Positions 50,449-63,908 of a stretch of 64,000 bases of DNA are shown here, piece by piece. The DNA is from Paratinospora sagittata (Eukaryota; Streptophyta; Magnoliopsida; Ranunculales; Menispermaceae): the NCBI GenBank assembly GCA_035771175.1, contig CM069590.1, positions 35,035,321 through 35,099,320 of the forward strand. Reading direction: 5' to 3'. Each line of letters opens with the position of its first letter. Position 1 is the stretch's first letter. The notes below the pieces were generated by a model. The model was not told the DNA's origin, ran no database searches, and saw nothing but the letters and a program-made list of their open reading frames with translations. The position numbers were made by a program, and so were the translations under genes.

Positions 50449-51343
50449 GAGGGCTTCTATTTTGTACCCCGCAAAAAAAACTCTATTTACCCATTTTCTT
50501 TACCCAATCTATCTTTTAAAAAAAAATCTAATTCTCTCTTTACCTACGTCAAAATCACAAAATAACTCTTTACTTTACCCATGCCCACACTTAATCCAAA
50601 AAACTTCAATCATCTAACTCAAAATCTCTCTTAAAATCATCGTCTTTCATCTTTAAATCAATTTCTTTTGCTTCAAAAAGAGTGTTGAAGGAATAAAATC
50701 AAACGAGATAACTTTGTTACCGAAAAGTTTTGCATCTTAGAGAATTTTAAGTTTGATTTTGAAACTACTACTTTAATAAGAAAATGCATATTTTTATACG
50801 ATCATATTCGATATTTAGAATCTGAATATTGATTTTATGTTTCTTTTGAGAAAAACCTCGTCCAAAATCAATTCTCAGCAAGGGTTTCATTGGCTCGAGC
50901 GCTCTTTTGTTTTAAAATTATTTTTAATAAATATATTTGATTATTTTTTATAGAGCATTAATTGTTCGTTTTTAATATTTTATTATTTGAAGTAAAAACT
51001 AATTATTTTTTATTTGTACTTAAAATTGATCTATTATTTTAACAAGAATTAATTTTATTATTGTGAGTAAAAATTATTATTTTTATAATTTTGTTTAAAA
51101 ATGTTTTTATTATTTTTAATAGAACATTAATTTTATTTTTTATCTTAATTTTTTTACGAAGTAATGCAAGAATGAAAATTATAAGAAAACCCCAGTGGCT
51201 AAAGAGAGTAGGGAGAAGGAAAAAATCTGAAAATTGTCAAATCCGACTCTTTTTTATAAACTTAAGTTAAGGTATTTTAGACGTTAACAATTTTTTAAAG
51301 GTGGGTAAAGAGAGTGTTTCTTGTGGGTACAAACGTAAGCCTT
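50449..51343. mobile_element. MULE-type MITE, 895 bp
   Basis: Ends GAGGGCTTCTATTTTGTACC and, reversed, AAGGCTTACGTTTGTACCC, continuing into CTCTxTTTACCCA on both sides. The 9-bp flanks TTAAAAGAT (50440-50448) and CTAAAAGAT (51344-51352) differ at one base; nine is the Mutator-like length. The interior is AT-rich without transposase. Confidence 0.72.
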
Positions 51344-51512
51344 CTAAAAGATTTTGAATGAGTTTAGTTTGAATTAAGTTTGAAGAATATATATGTAACT
51401 CGATTTGTTTGCTTTAATTTACGATTTTAAAAATCGATTTAAGCTGAATCAAGCATACTTTTAAGGTTAAAAGTGTTGATATTTAATTTTTAACGCCTAC
51501 AGTTCTTTTATA

Positions 51513-51515
<3 letters not shown>

Positions 51516-51582
<67 letters not shown>
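51516..51582. repeat. (TA)n microsatellite
   Basis: About 33 uninterrupted TA dinucleotides. A shorter (TA)n lies at 49008-49027 in intron 8. Confidence 0.97.
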
Positions 51583-51584
<2 letters not shown>

Positions 51585-51809
51585 CTATAAAACGTTTGCA
51601 TTATCGTCTTATATAGTAAAAATTATTTCTATGTATGTTTATTTCATAAGAATGACATGTACATAATTAATTCAATTACATAAGGATATCTATTTACAAA
51701 TTTTTAACTGATCAATAATAAAGTTGATTGGTTTGATTTGGTTGTTACAGCCAATTCGGTTTGGGTTGACATACTTGATTGGTTTTGACAAAATGTTACA
51801 AATTACTTT

Positions 51810-52004
51810 TTTTTTTTTAGTCTATGACGTAGGTGTTCCAGCTAAGTAACCCTTTTGCAGAGGTGCACTATTTAAGTGGTTGGACATCTCTTTCTAAAAT
51901 AGGATGATAAGTGTTAGCACAAACTCAAACTCGAAGTCAAAACCTCGCCCTTCAACTACGACTTATAGCTCGTCCCTCGTTCAACAACGCTACCGACTTT
52001 GGGT
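51810..52004 (-). mobile_element. tRNA-derived SINE with poly(A) tail
   Basis: A perfect 15-bp direct repeat GTTACAAATTACTTT at 51795-51809 and 52005-52019 brackets 195 bp. In reverse, it starts with a tRNA-like region (GTCGGTAGCGTTGTTGAACG, then GAGGTTTTGACTTCGAGTTT) and ends in an A-run, as for a SINE. The sequence differs from the Au family. Confidence 0.8.
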
Positions 52005-52172
52005 GTTACAAATTACTTTGGATTTAAGTTTGATTATGACATAAATTAAATGAAATAGGCGTCACCGAAGTTGATATAACTAGGTTGGTATGAACATAAA
52101 TTTCTTATTAATGTTACACCAAAGGATCTGCTTGAGGTGGTGGTTCTGAAGATGTGTGAAAGAGGTTCTAGG

Positions 52173-52703
52173 TAGGGATAACAATTTGTGTTGTGTCGTA
52201 ATCGTGCATAATAAAATACATTATAAACCTAATCATGACACATCTAAATAACATGTTATTATATGTAAACTCAAACCCGATATATTTAATAAATGAGTTA
52301 AACAGGTTAACCTGTTTATAACCCTTAAAGCTTAAACAGTTCATTCTAACCTATTTATCATATATAAATTCTAAATTAACATATAAATCATAATTTTAAA
52401 ATCATAATTATACAACCATATAGTAAAGAACAAATAAAATATTATAAAGTTAGAGTCTCAACACATGAAATAAAATAGTAAAAAGTATTCGCACATAACA
52501 TAAGTCCCAACACAAAATATAATAGTGTTAAACAGGTCAATTTTGGATTTAGCAGGTTGACCTGGTTTTGACCTAAAATTTATTCATGTCTAATTGAGTT
52601 TAACCTATTTTGACCCGCACATGTTTATGCAAAACCTAAACCCGTTTATTTTGTGTCAGTTTCGAGTCGTGTTATCATGTCGTAACCTATATTGCCACCC
52701 CTA
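52173..52703. mobile_element. hAT-type MITE, 531 bp
   Basis: Termini TAGGGATAACAATTTGTGT and, reversed, TAGGGGTGGCAATATAGGT, with a perfect 8-bp duplication GTTCTAGG at 52165-52172 and 52704-52711. AT-rich interior with AACAGGTTRACCTG motifs. No coding. Confidence 0.9.
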
Positions 52704-53129
52704 GTTCTAGGTAAGTAAACATGATGTCATGTTGATGTTACATTGTTATTTAATTGTGATGTAATGTTTTGATAGATGTAGTGCATAGATGGCAGACTCA
52801 TATAGTCTAGTGACTTATGCAATTCTATTTGATCAATGAATCAAAAATAAGAGTACAAATTTGAAAATGAAAAATTAAGAAAATAAATTTTTATTGTTGT
52901 TATCTTAACAAAAAAAAGTGAAAAACTATTTTTCTAATTCATTCAAACCAAACATATTTTTTATGTTTTAAATTTTCAGGCACAAAAAAAAAAAAGTTGC
53001 ATCTGAATTATAATCTAAATAGGGCCTTAGTATTCTAAAAAGGATTGGGTCTCTTCGAGATGGGGTTTACTTTGTAGGAATTTTAAAATGAGAATGAGAA
53101 TCATATACCTAGGAAAGTAACTGAAGGAA

Positions 53130-53780
53130 GAAATTTAAAGATAAAAATATTATATTTTTGTATTTAGTTATGCTAATGTTACTGTATTTCATTATGCATT
53201 GAAACCTTATAAGAATTTTAAAATTTTCATAATATTAAATAAATAAATTAATAAAATATTATAAAATAACTAAAAATTAAAAATTAATCTAATTAGTTAT
53301 TTTACATATTTTTAAATTTTGCAAAATTATTAAAAATAATTATTATTTTTAAAAAATATAATATTTCCTTAATAAATTAAAAAAAATTTAATAAAAATAA
53401 ATTTTAATTTTATAAAAATAGTAAAAATAATATTTAACAATATTAATAAATTTTCTATAAAATTAATTATATTAGTTTAATAAAACCAATGAAGTTATGC
53501 ACATTAAAATTAATTTTAAATAGGTTTAATATAATTAATTTTTTTAAAAGTAATTTTTAGAAAAAATTATAAAATTATTTTTTCATTAAATTATTTAATT
53601 TTTAATAAAGTTATTTAATTTGTAATAAAAATATTTAATATTGAAGTAAATTATTTTTTTCTAACTAAATTGTTTAATTTTTAGTAAATTCATTCATTTC
53701 TAATGAAATTATTTAATTTTTAATAATGATAGTTAATTTTTTAATAAAATTAGCTAATTATGAAATAAAATTAATTTATT
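53130..53780. repeat. Extremely AT-rich block
   Basis: Nearly pure A/T for about 650 bp, with recurring TTATTTAATTTxTAATAAA units on the right half. It could be a decayed AT-rich MITE or scaffold-attachment-like DNA; no termini identified. Confidence 0.55.
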
Positions 53781-55391
53781 GTCAAACTACACTTGGAGTT
53801 TTAATCTCTCCAGTGACTGGGATTGTCTGCAGTTGAGTAACTATTCCACTTTTGACTCTAAAACTCATAGGAAAGGGTACTTTTTTTTTTCTTTTTTCTT
53901 TTTTTTTTTGTTTATAGCACTAGCTAGGCCCTTCCCTGAGATCAAATTCAAAACACATGTAATGATTTTTCATAGTTGCAGGTGAGAGGAAGTTGGTGAG
54001 TTTCACGAATCTTCTGAAAAGCCGAAAGTTTCTTAGTTGTAATGAGATGGCAGTACTGCGTGAAAACGTGGACGACTTTCATTCATTATCTTTTTTAGTG
54101 ATCACAAAGGTGGCAGAAGTGCAACATGCTTCAATTCTATTTTGACCCAATTGATTTGTAGGTGAAATCACTTACACTTTTCTTTGCATAAGTAGCTGGT
54201 TTTTCTATTGTAATCACAGATTTCTTTCTTCTCTGAATTAAGGGTTTTGGGTACCCATTTATGATTATGCTCCATTTCATTTTATATTAATACTCATGGT
54301 TTGTATATATATGCATGCTCCTATTGCATTTAACATGTAATTTGTTCCAAATATTCAAATTTAGTTTCAGTGGATCTAGTGATTCAAGATATAAGGCCAC
54401 TCTAATTATGAACTTAATGAAATGATGATCAGAAAAGTTGAGAAACTGCCCTTTTCGTTGGGCTGTGGGAACAACTATATATAGTTTTTTTTTTTTCTTT
54501 TTAAGCAATTGCTGCATGCGTTTAACATTGGCTTGGTAAGTTTACCTTCTACTTAAAATTAATACTTTAAAAAAATTAATTTCTATGACTCAAGCTGCAC
54601 CACTTTTTGTACACTTTTTTTTTTTTTTTGGCTTAACAGGAGTTGTCCTTAAACTCAATGAAAATGCCTTAAAAAGTTGAATCATAAAACTTTTATACAG
54701 AACGACCTTAAAACTCAACTCAATTTTATTACATCAACCTATGGTTAATCACTTTTGCAGACGTTTCATGTGGTTAGACGTTAAAATTTCCTCAACATTA
54801 TTCGGAGTATTTATCGCACTTTTGTAAACCTGTCTCGTACATTCCTTGCCATTAAATATTGCTTGTCCTTTGAGGTCTAGGTATTACATTTGATCCATCA
54901 AGTGTCAAACTTATTGAAAAATAAAATAAAATAAATTGTTTATAGAAAGGATAATTCTAAAGAAACGTTAAAATCCAAACTCAAGTGATGTGGCATCATC
55001 CACACTCTTGAGTTTGATTTTCATTGAAGTCTACACTATCCCATCAATGATGTATATGGTGGCCACATCAATGATGTATATGATTTTTTTTATTTTTTCA
55101 AAATTCCTTGTCATAACTTACTTTAGTATGCATTACCAAAGATAATGAAAACAAAGTTTATCTACTTTTTGTGGCTCATCAACAAATTAAATAATTAAAC
55201 ATCCTTCATTTCTAGTACATATTAACCATTGATTAAAGATATATTACGGGGTGTTCTCAAATAAAATAAAATAAAAGGTACGTAATGTGGTAATTACGAA
55301 GTTGCCTCTTAGCAAAGTCTGTTAAGTCTCTAATCAGATTTCTCATATGGTAATGTTATCATTACTTTGATTTTACAAAAATAATTAGTTG
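53781..55391. other. Intergenic, no gene seen
   Basis: Contains homopolymer T tracts (53881, 54484, 54617) and short frames without similarity. Nothing assignable. Confidence 0.4.
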
Positions 55392-55569
55392 ACATATTTT
55401 TTTGACACACATTTTTAACATTACAAGTGAGAATAGTTGAATTGCCTTGAATTACGTTAAAATACCTCGTATTATGCGTAATTACGTTATACAAGGTGTT
55501 ATTGTTTGATTTCAGACAATCTAACTATTTTCATTTATAATGTAAAAAATGTGTGTCAAAAAAATATAT
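55392..55569. mobile_element. Fold-back MITE with arms of about 53 bp
   Basis: The left arm ACATATTTTTTTGACACACA to 55446 pairs with 55517-55569 (...TGTGTGTCAAAAAAATATAT). Few mismatches; the loop is about 70 bp. Superfamily and target duplication are not clear. Confidence 0.65.
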
Positions 55570-55585
55570 CATTTTAGCATTATCC

Positions 55586-58372
55586 TTAATTTTAACTTAG
55601 GTGAAAGCCGCAGAAGAAATATATTTCACCAAAGCAAACCATATTATTCCTTCTGGCTTTTTAAAATATCGTTATAGAAAAATGCTGAAGAGACGTAATC
55701 CTCAATATTTTTTCTAATATTGTATTATGTGGCTGTGTGATGTGACTATTTCTAACCACTTTAAAATAAATTTTTTTTTTAAAATAAAAAAAATCTCATA
55801 TTATATATAAATAACGTCACATTAACATGAGTTGAGAGTTACGTTGAGAAATAAAATTACTCTAGCGCGAGTCGTTGTTGTATTTGTGTCAATGGGTGCT
55901 ATAAAAACTTCCTAACTCGGAATCTCCAACAGTGATCAGTGCTGCTTATTAGATATAATCATTATAAACCATGCCACTCCTTAATTATAACAAAACTTCT
56001 TTTCCCTCGTCCATCTCTTTAGTTTCCTCATCAGTATTTTTTTTTTCTTTTTCTAAGAGCATGATAATGCTTTAAATATGTCTTCCACTGGTCCCCTTGG
56101 CTCCAACTATATACAAAGAGACTCCACCATCACTTTCACTTATGACGTGAAGTGCCATTGTTCCTTTTTTCAGCTCAAGGAAAAAAAAAATGTATATCAA
56201 CAATATTTTCACTTTTGGGTACATGGAAAAAGCAGGTTTTTAATAGAAAGAAATAAACTTGAGATCAGATCAAGATCAGGACCACCGCTTTTGGGCTTAA
56301 TTACCTTCAAATTCTTCCTTAAATATGAAAGAAGAATTTCTAGGACTCTTACTAGGAATGGATATCAAAGAAGAATCTAATTATTTCACGCAAAATATTT
56401 TTTTTAGGGTTTCTATTTTTCTTTGATTCGTTTAGGGAGCATTTTTATTTTATTTTTCTTTCTTTCTTTAGTGACATGGAACAGTTGCACTTGTTCGAGA
56501 GTATAAATTCTTTAGGGCGCAAGCGAACCTTTCATTAATTCCTCACATACTAAACAATTAAAAATGGCCTATTATTCTAGTGTATTATCTTTAGTTATGG
56601 GTAGGGAGGGATTTGATATATAGGAACTTTTTCCAATAGCTTTCTTAGGCATTTGGCTGGGATTATATATATGGTTTCTTGGCAACTTCTTTCTAGATCG
56701 AATGAATTATAAGGCATGCTTAGTGGAGTATCACATTACACCATGACATCTTTTACGGTTAATTTCTATATATATTTGCATTAAATTATTCAATATATAT
56801 ATATATAAAGCCTTCTCTCTGGCTTGCTTCAATCATAAAGATCACTCCAAAGGCCCTCCTCTCTTTTTGGGGCATTCCTTTTATTGGCGTCACAAGTCCA
56901 ACTTAGATTTATTAGAGTTTTCCAATTTCAAATTAAAGAAGTCTCTATTATGAGTTTAATATAACAATGTTATTGGCTTAGTTTACAATCTTCATTTTGA
57001 GCCAATATTTTTTTTTTAATAACCTCTCAACTTAGGTAGTAACCCACAGGTGATGCTCAAAAAATGAGCAATCACCATGGGTCTTTAAGGCACCTAAAGC
57101 ACTCATAGCCCACCAATGTGTAAGAACCATATATAGTTCTATATAGTTTATAAGTAGAGATTGAAGCTGATCTATAGAAGGAAAAAGTATAGCGTTTTTT
57201 TTTTCGAAAGGAAAAAAGGATGTATATAATGAGAAATGCTTTTATGACCCAAAAATTATATCCATGCTAATGTGGTGTATGATGTGTGGAGGGTTTTTCT
57301 TTTTCCTTTTTTCTCCCTGATGATGTAGTGACGTGGTGTATTGCTACATCAGCTTGGGTATATATTTGAGTACATTTCTTGAGTCATTTTAACACTTCTT
57401 GTATATAATTATGCACAAAATTTAAAGGAGCGACAACAAAAAGTGTCTCCTTCATCAGGGAGCAAGCAAACTCAAGCAGTTCTGAGGGACTAAAAATGGA
57501 TTCACTTAGAGCCAAAATGATAAAGGCAAGCCAATCGCTGGTTTGCTTACTTCTTTGAGGTAGGCTTGCATCTATATCTCTTAAAAAGACTTGAGCAACT
57601 CAAGTAAATAAAGAACTTGGGGAAGTATACACTAGAGAAGACTTCTTTCAAAATACATCTTATCAGGGTTAATGAATCACTTTAAATTTTCGAGATTAGG
57701 ATGGACAAGCTTTCTACCAACTCCAAACATCTAAAGATAGCTAGTGTTCGGCTTTTAGGGAAGAAACTAGGTACTTGGCACCAACCTGAGCCAAAAGAGG
57801 CGAGCCATTTCTGTTCCTAATCATACCACCATACCATATCCAAATCTACTAATAGATGAGATCCTTTTGCATTCAGAACCAACCAGCCAAGACATGGGGA
57901 GACTAGCCAACATGAAAACACAGAGGCTTTTTCCACTTAACCACCACACCTCTACTAGATGCATAAAAATTACTATTATAGACATCCTCTTTCCTTAAAC
58001 TCTCCAATTTAAGAAGCACCTTTTGCTCAATCTTTAAAGATCAAAGAGTTGATAATCTTGGTAGCTCCCTAGAACCTTCTTCTATTTGGTTGGGTTTGTT
58101 CAACCCCAATCAATCAATCTAACATGCAGTGAAATTGACAAAGGATTGTCTAATTTTATGGAATATGATGATCATGGATCAAAAGAATTTCAAATTTTAA
58201 CTCTAGTTCAGTAAATCATAGTTGAGTTAAGAGAAATATGATTTGAATTGGCAACATTGATTAGACGAACTTAATCTTAACTCTCTAGCACATTTTGCAA
58301 CCTGTGTTTTGAAAGCTTCTAGAGAAATTATGTAACACCCCGTACCTTTGGTCAAAACTCTACGTTGACTTA
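55586..58372. other. Intergenic DNA, small-element debris only
   Basis: No supported gene. Possible weak inverted-repeat elements near 55685-55860 and 57230-57405. A gypsy-like LTR start TGTAACACCCCGTACC at 58331-58346 is cut off after about 40 bp by the copia LTR that follows. Confidence 0.4.
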
Positions 58373-61300
58373 TGTTGACCTAAGTGGTTTTTCACTTAGT
58401 TTTACTCATAAGTGTTTTGATCCTAACAAACAATATAAAAAATGATGCTAATGTTTCTATCTAGTATATTTCAGCACCTAAAGTGGAAAAAAGCTAATAC
58501 AAGCCTCTCAAGCAAAGGATCAATCAATTAGAGCTTGAACAACTCGAAGGAAAGAAAAATCAAGAGGTTGAGAGGTCTCTGTGTCTAGAATTAGGATGTA
58601 ACCTTTTTGCCTTTCATATTACTCAACCTCTTTTAAACATTATGCGTTCATACTTCACATATGTATAGTTTTGTTAAAATTCATTCATGCATTAAGTTTT
58701 CTTCAAAAATGGTTTTCAATTGTTCAAACATGTTTGGTTTATGCTTTCAAAGTATTTCAAACTTGTTTGAATCATATTTTCACTTGTTTTAATTAAAATC
58801 ACTTTTCTACAAAGTTTTCCAAGAACTTTTTGGTTTAAGTTTTCAAGTTCAAGACTTGTTCCCATTGTTTCAAATGTTTTAATCAACAAACTCAATATAT
58901 TTCAATCATATTTTGATGCCCAAATAAGCCCATAAATTTAGAATTTTGAAAAATTATGGGAACCCAAGTTTTTACAATCAAATTAGGCCTAAATAAACTC
59001 AAACCCATTCAAAGTGTTTGTTTTCTTTCTTTGATAGGTTTGGAAATGGTTCCAATGGATTAAAAGTGATCTTTTCATGAATTTTAAGCTATAATATGCC
59101 TATATTTGGTGTAGGATAGGTCGGGTAACCAAATGAAACAAATTCGCAAAATCGTTGTTAGACCCAAGAAGTGCTCTCCTGACTTGGAAAAGCGCGTTCT
59201 TGCCCTATTTTTGGGTTTTGGGCTTGCGGTTTTAAAGAGCAGCGCGCTCCTACCTTGGAGCCATGCGCTGCTAACTTCTGGGCGCGATTCCAACTATCAA
59301 AAAATAGCTTTTTGAGCCCGCAACGGCCATATTTTCGTGTCTAATGGCTAGAACTTGTTTCTAACCCATAAATACACTTTCTCGAGCCATTCTAAAGACA
59401 AGAGAGACACAAATGTGAATCTAGGGAGTATTCTTCAAAATCTAAAGATTTGCATCATTTTAAAAACCCTAGAATAGGAAAAATGATTTGAAGAAAGAAT
59501 TTTTCTCGAGGTTTCTTGTTGTGCATCATTCAAAGTGTTTACAAATTCATACTTGAGCAACATTGACGCAAGGAAGGTAAAATCCATTATTATAAGGTCT
59601 TTCTCTCTTTGAGCTTAAATCTCCATATATTGTATTTGAGTATTTGTATTGTTGAGCTTCATTTGTAATTGTTCTAGTCACTTAGAACATTCATTATAAT
59701 CATTGTACTTAATCTTTTGGTTCATTTCTAGTTGAAATAAACTAAGTAAAGTGATTCAATATCACTTGCAATTTCAAGGTTGAAATCAAGGTTTAAGCTC
59801 ACCCTTTATCTTGAAAAGGGTCAAGTGGTTCATCCTTAGCCCGTGAAAAAGGATATTTGGTTCTTTCTTGTCTCGCAAAAAGAAGTCGTAGGTTTATCCT
59901 TAGCTCATAAAAGGATAAGTTTGTCTTGAACCTGTAAAAAGATAATTGTAACGGTTTGTGATAGATACCCAAGAGGGGGGTGAATTAGGCGTAATGGCCA
60001 GTTTTAAAATTTTCTAAGTTCTTTAGTGGAATCTTTAAAATGATACAAGTAAATGCTCTAAAAATCAATGTCCATGAATGTAAAGTGCGGAAATAAAGAG
60101 GACACAATGATTTTTTTGTGGTTTGAAAAAATCCTTTTCCTACCTCCACACCTTGAGAAACCGTCTCTAGGATTCAACTATATCGGGTTCACTTCAAGGG
60201 TGTGAATCAAACCGTTACAACATCTTTTTCAAGGTTCAAGACAAACCTATCCTTTTTACGGGAAAGGACAAACCACTAGTTCCCTTTTTAAGGGCAAAGG
60301 AAAGCCAGTATCCTTTTCGCAGGCTAAGGAATAACCATTTTACCCTTTTTAAGATAAAGGGTGAAACTAGACCTTTATTCCAATCTTAGAATCACAAGTG
60401 ATATTGAATCAGTTTACTTGGTTTATTTCAACTAAAAATAAACCAAAAATACTAAATACAATATTTGTAATGTTTGTTCTAAGTGAATAGAACAAATACA
60501 AATGAAGCTCAAAATACAAATACTCAAATACAAGATATGGAATTTAAGCTCATAAGAAGAGAGATCTTATAATCATAGATTTTACCTTCCTTGCATAAGA
60601 TTGCTCATAAAAATGAATTTGAGGACGCTTTAAATCATGCACGAAATACAAGCTTTGAAATCAACTCATTTTGTTTCTAACATTTTGCTTTAGGGCTTTC
60701 AAAACGTGACAAATGGTTTGATTTGAAAAATCATTCAATGCACTCACATTTTTTGTCTCTCTTATGTTCTCTTGTCATCAAAATGGCTAGATAATGTGTA
60801 TTTATAGATTAGAAATGAGTACTAGCCGTTGGAGACCAAGATATAGCCATTAGGGGGACAAAAACTGAGTTTTCAGCCATTGGAAACGCACCCAGAAAAC
60901 CCAGAACAACTATAGCACACTATAGCTCTTCAATAGCCCGCTATTGTAGAAAACGGGGTCAATAGCGCGTTATAAGGCTTGATATCGCTCTATCGCACAG
61001 TTTAGTGCTCTAGCGTTGTTGTAATTTGTTTCCCGACCTATCCTAAACCAAATATAGACATATAATAGCTTAAATTTTATGGAACGATCATTTTGGAGCC
61101 ATTGGAAACATTTCCAAACCCATCGGAGAAAACTATCAAACATTTTTAAAGGATTTAAGTTTATTTGGGCATACTTTGTGTGTAAAAACTTAGGTTGCCA
61201 TAATATTTCAAAATTCTAAATTTATGGGCTTATTGGGTCATCAAAATATACTTGAAATAGATTTAGTTTGATGGCTAAAGCACTTTGAAATCAATGATTA

Positions 61301-62046
61301 AACAATCAAACAAGATTTTGATGAAAATCAAAACAATCTTGATTATTTTGAAAAACTTTGTAGAAATGTGATTTTGATTAAAACAAATGTAAATATGAGT
61401 CAAAAAAAAGTTTGAAATAGTTTAAGAACATAAAACAAACATGTTTGAATATTTAAAAATCATTTTGGATAAAATCTAAGGCATGCATGAATTTTATAGA
61501 TAGTGATTGGGGAAGTTAGAGCCAAGGAAAGCTACATCCTAATTTTAGACTCACAAAGACTCTCAACCTCATAATTTCTTCTTTCCTTCAAGTTGTCCAA
61601 GCTTTGAATGTAGTTAATATTTTGCTTTGATCATTTGCTGAAGGACTTGAAGTACTTTGATCTTGTATTGGTTCTTCTTCATTTTAGGTGCTGAAATATA
61701 CTTAGTTCAAATGTTAGCACCAAATTACATATTGTTTGTTAGCATCAAAACACTTAGGAAAGTGCTAAGTGAAGACCCCCACTTGGGCCATAGTTTGATT
61801 CACACCTGTGAAGTGAATCCAAGTTTAGTGGACTCCTAGAGGAAGGTTTCTCTAGGAGTGGAAAAAGGTTTTCGAACCACGTAAAAATCTGTGTGCAATA
61901 TTTTTATTTTTTGCACTTTATTTATACACATTGATTTTATTTTAAGTACATAACTTAAATTAATTAAAGGATTTCCACAAAGAACTTAGAAAAAATTCAA
62001 AACCGGTCATTACACCCAATTCACCCCCTCTTGGGTGTTTTTTAAT
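58373..62046 (+). mobile_element. 5' LTR of a SIRE/copia-like element, interrupted
   Basis: Starts TGTTGACC, is broken after 59958, resumes at 61798 and ends just before the primer site at 62047. With the insertion and one GTTTG removed the LTR is 1,835 bp, against 1,834 for the inserted relative. The 29-bp repeats (59815-59958) and the U5-like AACCACGTAAAAATC and ATTCACCCCCTCTTGGG segments identify it. No 3' LTR lies in the window. Confidence 0.82.
59959..61792 (-). mobile_element. Solo LTR nested in the SIRE-like 5' LTR, opposite orientation
   Basis: Begins TGATAGATACCCAAGAGG and ends CTTGGGCCATA (CA mutated to TA by comparison with the relatives), flanked by GTTTG at 59954-59958 and 61793-61797. 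Without the insert, the host LTR reads ...GTAACGGTTTGATTCACACC, exactly as this LTR itself does internally. That confirms both the insertion point and the shared family. Confidence 0.88.
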
Positions 62047-62061
62047 TGGTATCAGATCGGG
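62047..62061 (+). promoter_or_regulatory. Primer-binding site of the SIRE-like element
   Basis: TGGTATCAGATCGGG directly after the LTR matches the initiator-methionine tRNA primer site TGGTATCAGAGC used by most copia elements, with the last bases altered. Confidence 0.8.
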
Positions 62062-62103
62062 TGCTCGTGATTTAAGGCATAACATCCTTGAGCTAAAGAT
62101 CTA

Positions 62104-63033
62104 ATGGCAAATTATATCAGTTTTGATTTAGATGATAACCCTTTTTCACCTCCAATGCTTAATGTAGATAACTTTATGCTTTGGAGAATTAGAATGAGAG
62201 CTTTCATTAAGGCTCAATCAAGTGATATGTGGGGAATTGTTTCCAATGGACCATTTGTTCCCACAGAAGACCATAAATGGGGTTGAAGTTCCCAAACTCA
62301 AGAAGAAATGGGACAGGATGGAAAAACATCTAGTTAGGCTTGATAGTCTAGCCAAAGACATCCTACTGAGAAGTCGTTCCTAAAAAGACTTTGATAGAAT
62401 CTCTTCTTGTACTTCATCTAAAGATATATGGATTAGATTAGAAGAACTATATGGTGCCTCATCTTCATGTGAAGATAAGGAAAATGTAGTACATATATGT
62501 TTTATGTCTAATATTGATGAATGTTCTACTAATTCTAATTTCTTTTTTGATGACTTGTCCATAGCTCGTGAAAAGCTTCAAAATGATTTTGACAAGCTCA
62601 TTAAAAGGAATGAGAAACTCAAGAATTTGATCACCAAAGTTATGGATGAGTTGGAAACTCTTCAAAATAGCTATAATGATATTCTTGAGAAGAATGATAG
62701 CATTCTTGAAGAAAAGGAAGACAGAAAATGAAAATGATATTCTTTAAGAAAGACTTGATGAGTTAACCTTGTTAGTAGCCAAGGTCACTAAAAAAAGGGA
62801 GGATTAAGAATTAGAACTTCACTTAGAAAAGGAAAAGTCTTTCAAATTAAAGAACCAAGTGGGCAACAACAATGATAGATATCTTAAGCCCAAAACATGT
62901 CATAGGAGCTTCACCTATCATTTTTTAAGGATAAAAATCACAAAATGGCATGGGTTCCATATAACCTACTCCTAGATGCTAGAATTATAAAATCTAAAGG
63001 AATATGGGTTCCTAAAGGCGCTATGGTTTACTA
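62104..63033 (+). pseudogene. SIRE/copia-like gag, decayed
   Basis: The ATG at 62104 opens MANYISFDLDDNPFSPPMLN, then FMLWRIRMRAFIKAQSSDMW. This is copia gag (FDGxNYxxWxxRMxxFIxxxxxxxWxIVxxGP). After a frame shift: FDRISSCTSSKDIWIRLEEL, a Lys/Glu-rich coiled-coil-like stretch (REKLQNDFDKLIKRNEKLKN), and a terminal SKGIWVPKGAMVY as in SIRE-type gag-pol. The usual CCHC zinc knuckle is not clear. No protease or RT follows. Confidence 0.8.
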
Positions 63034-63908
63034 GATCACATAGATTTATGATATTAAATCATATGCTAATTTTATTTGCCTATAGTTTATAAGCCTTGGA
63101 CATATCTAGGCAGTCTTCCTTAGATGTTAAATGTGCTTATTTATATCACTTTTGACATTTGGAAGTAGTGTAGGCCTGATCAAATCACATTATCTTTTGA
63201 CGCCTATGCTTGCCTATGAGTGTCTATTGTATTGAACTTGTTTACATGACTATTTATTATGTTCAATGTATTGGTGATGAAAAGCAAGCTATGTACGCTT
63301 GTTGAATGAAAATTCTTTCTCTTGTGAACATGCGAATATTGCATAATTTATAGTGTTCACTTGCTTGGTATACATTAATTTATATCATAAAATGTATACT
63401 TGCACTAAAATGGATTGTGATTTCATGAATATGTCTATCCATTTAATGCCTTGATGTGATTGAGCATGATGTGTTATGAATTATTTTTCGCAATGCTCAT
63501 ATATATGGACTTAAGTTAATGACTATCTGTTAAAGTCCATATTCGTTGGACTTAGGGAATTTTAAATAAATATCTCTTGAAAGTACAAATTATTTGATAT
63601 GTGTTGTGGCCTAGTCTTCATATCATATTATAGAGCCATACACCATCATCATCCATTTCAAATGGATACTCTAGGTTTTCAAAATTAAAAACCCCTTATT
63701 TGCGCTATTTTTTTTCAAAGCTAAGAAGCGAGCTTTCAAGCGAATTCATTGTGCTCTCACCTCAAATCTTCAGACTAAGGTAATTTTCATGCATTTCATT
63801 TCATTTCCACTCAATTTAATTGAGAGATTTCTTCAAAATCAAACTTAGGGTTTCATTTTAGGGCTTTTGTGCGTTTCTTTGGTTTGTGCCCAATTTGTGA
63901 TTGATAAA
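63034..63908. other. Region after gag, no gene seen
   Basis: AT-rich, with no pol motifs. The end of this stretch (63710-63905) has a leader-like character before the frame at 63909, including AAG|GTAATT at 63778, a possible splice donor. Confidence 0.4.

Noticed and set aside
58331..58372. TGTAACACCCC as the start of the 58-62 kb LTR
   Set aside because: The start comparison with the 928 and 61792 termini places the LTR start at 58373. The TGTAACACCCC piece is a truncated gypsy-like LTR start outside it.
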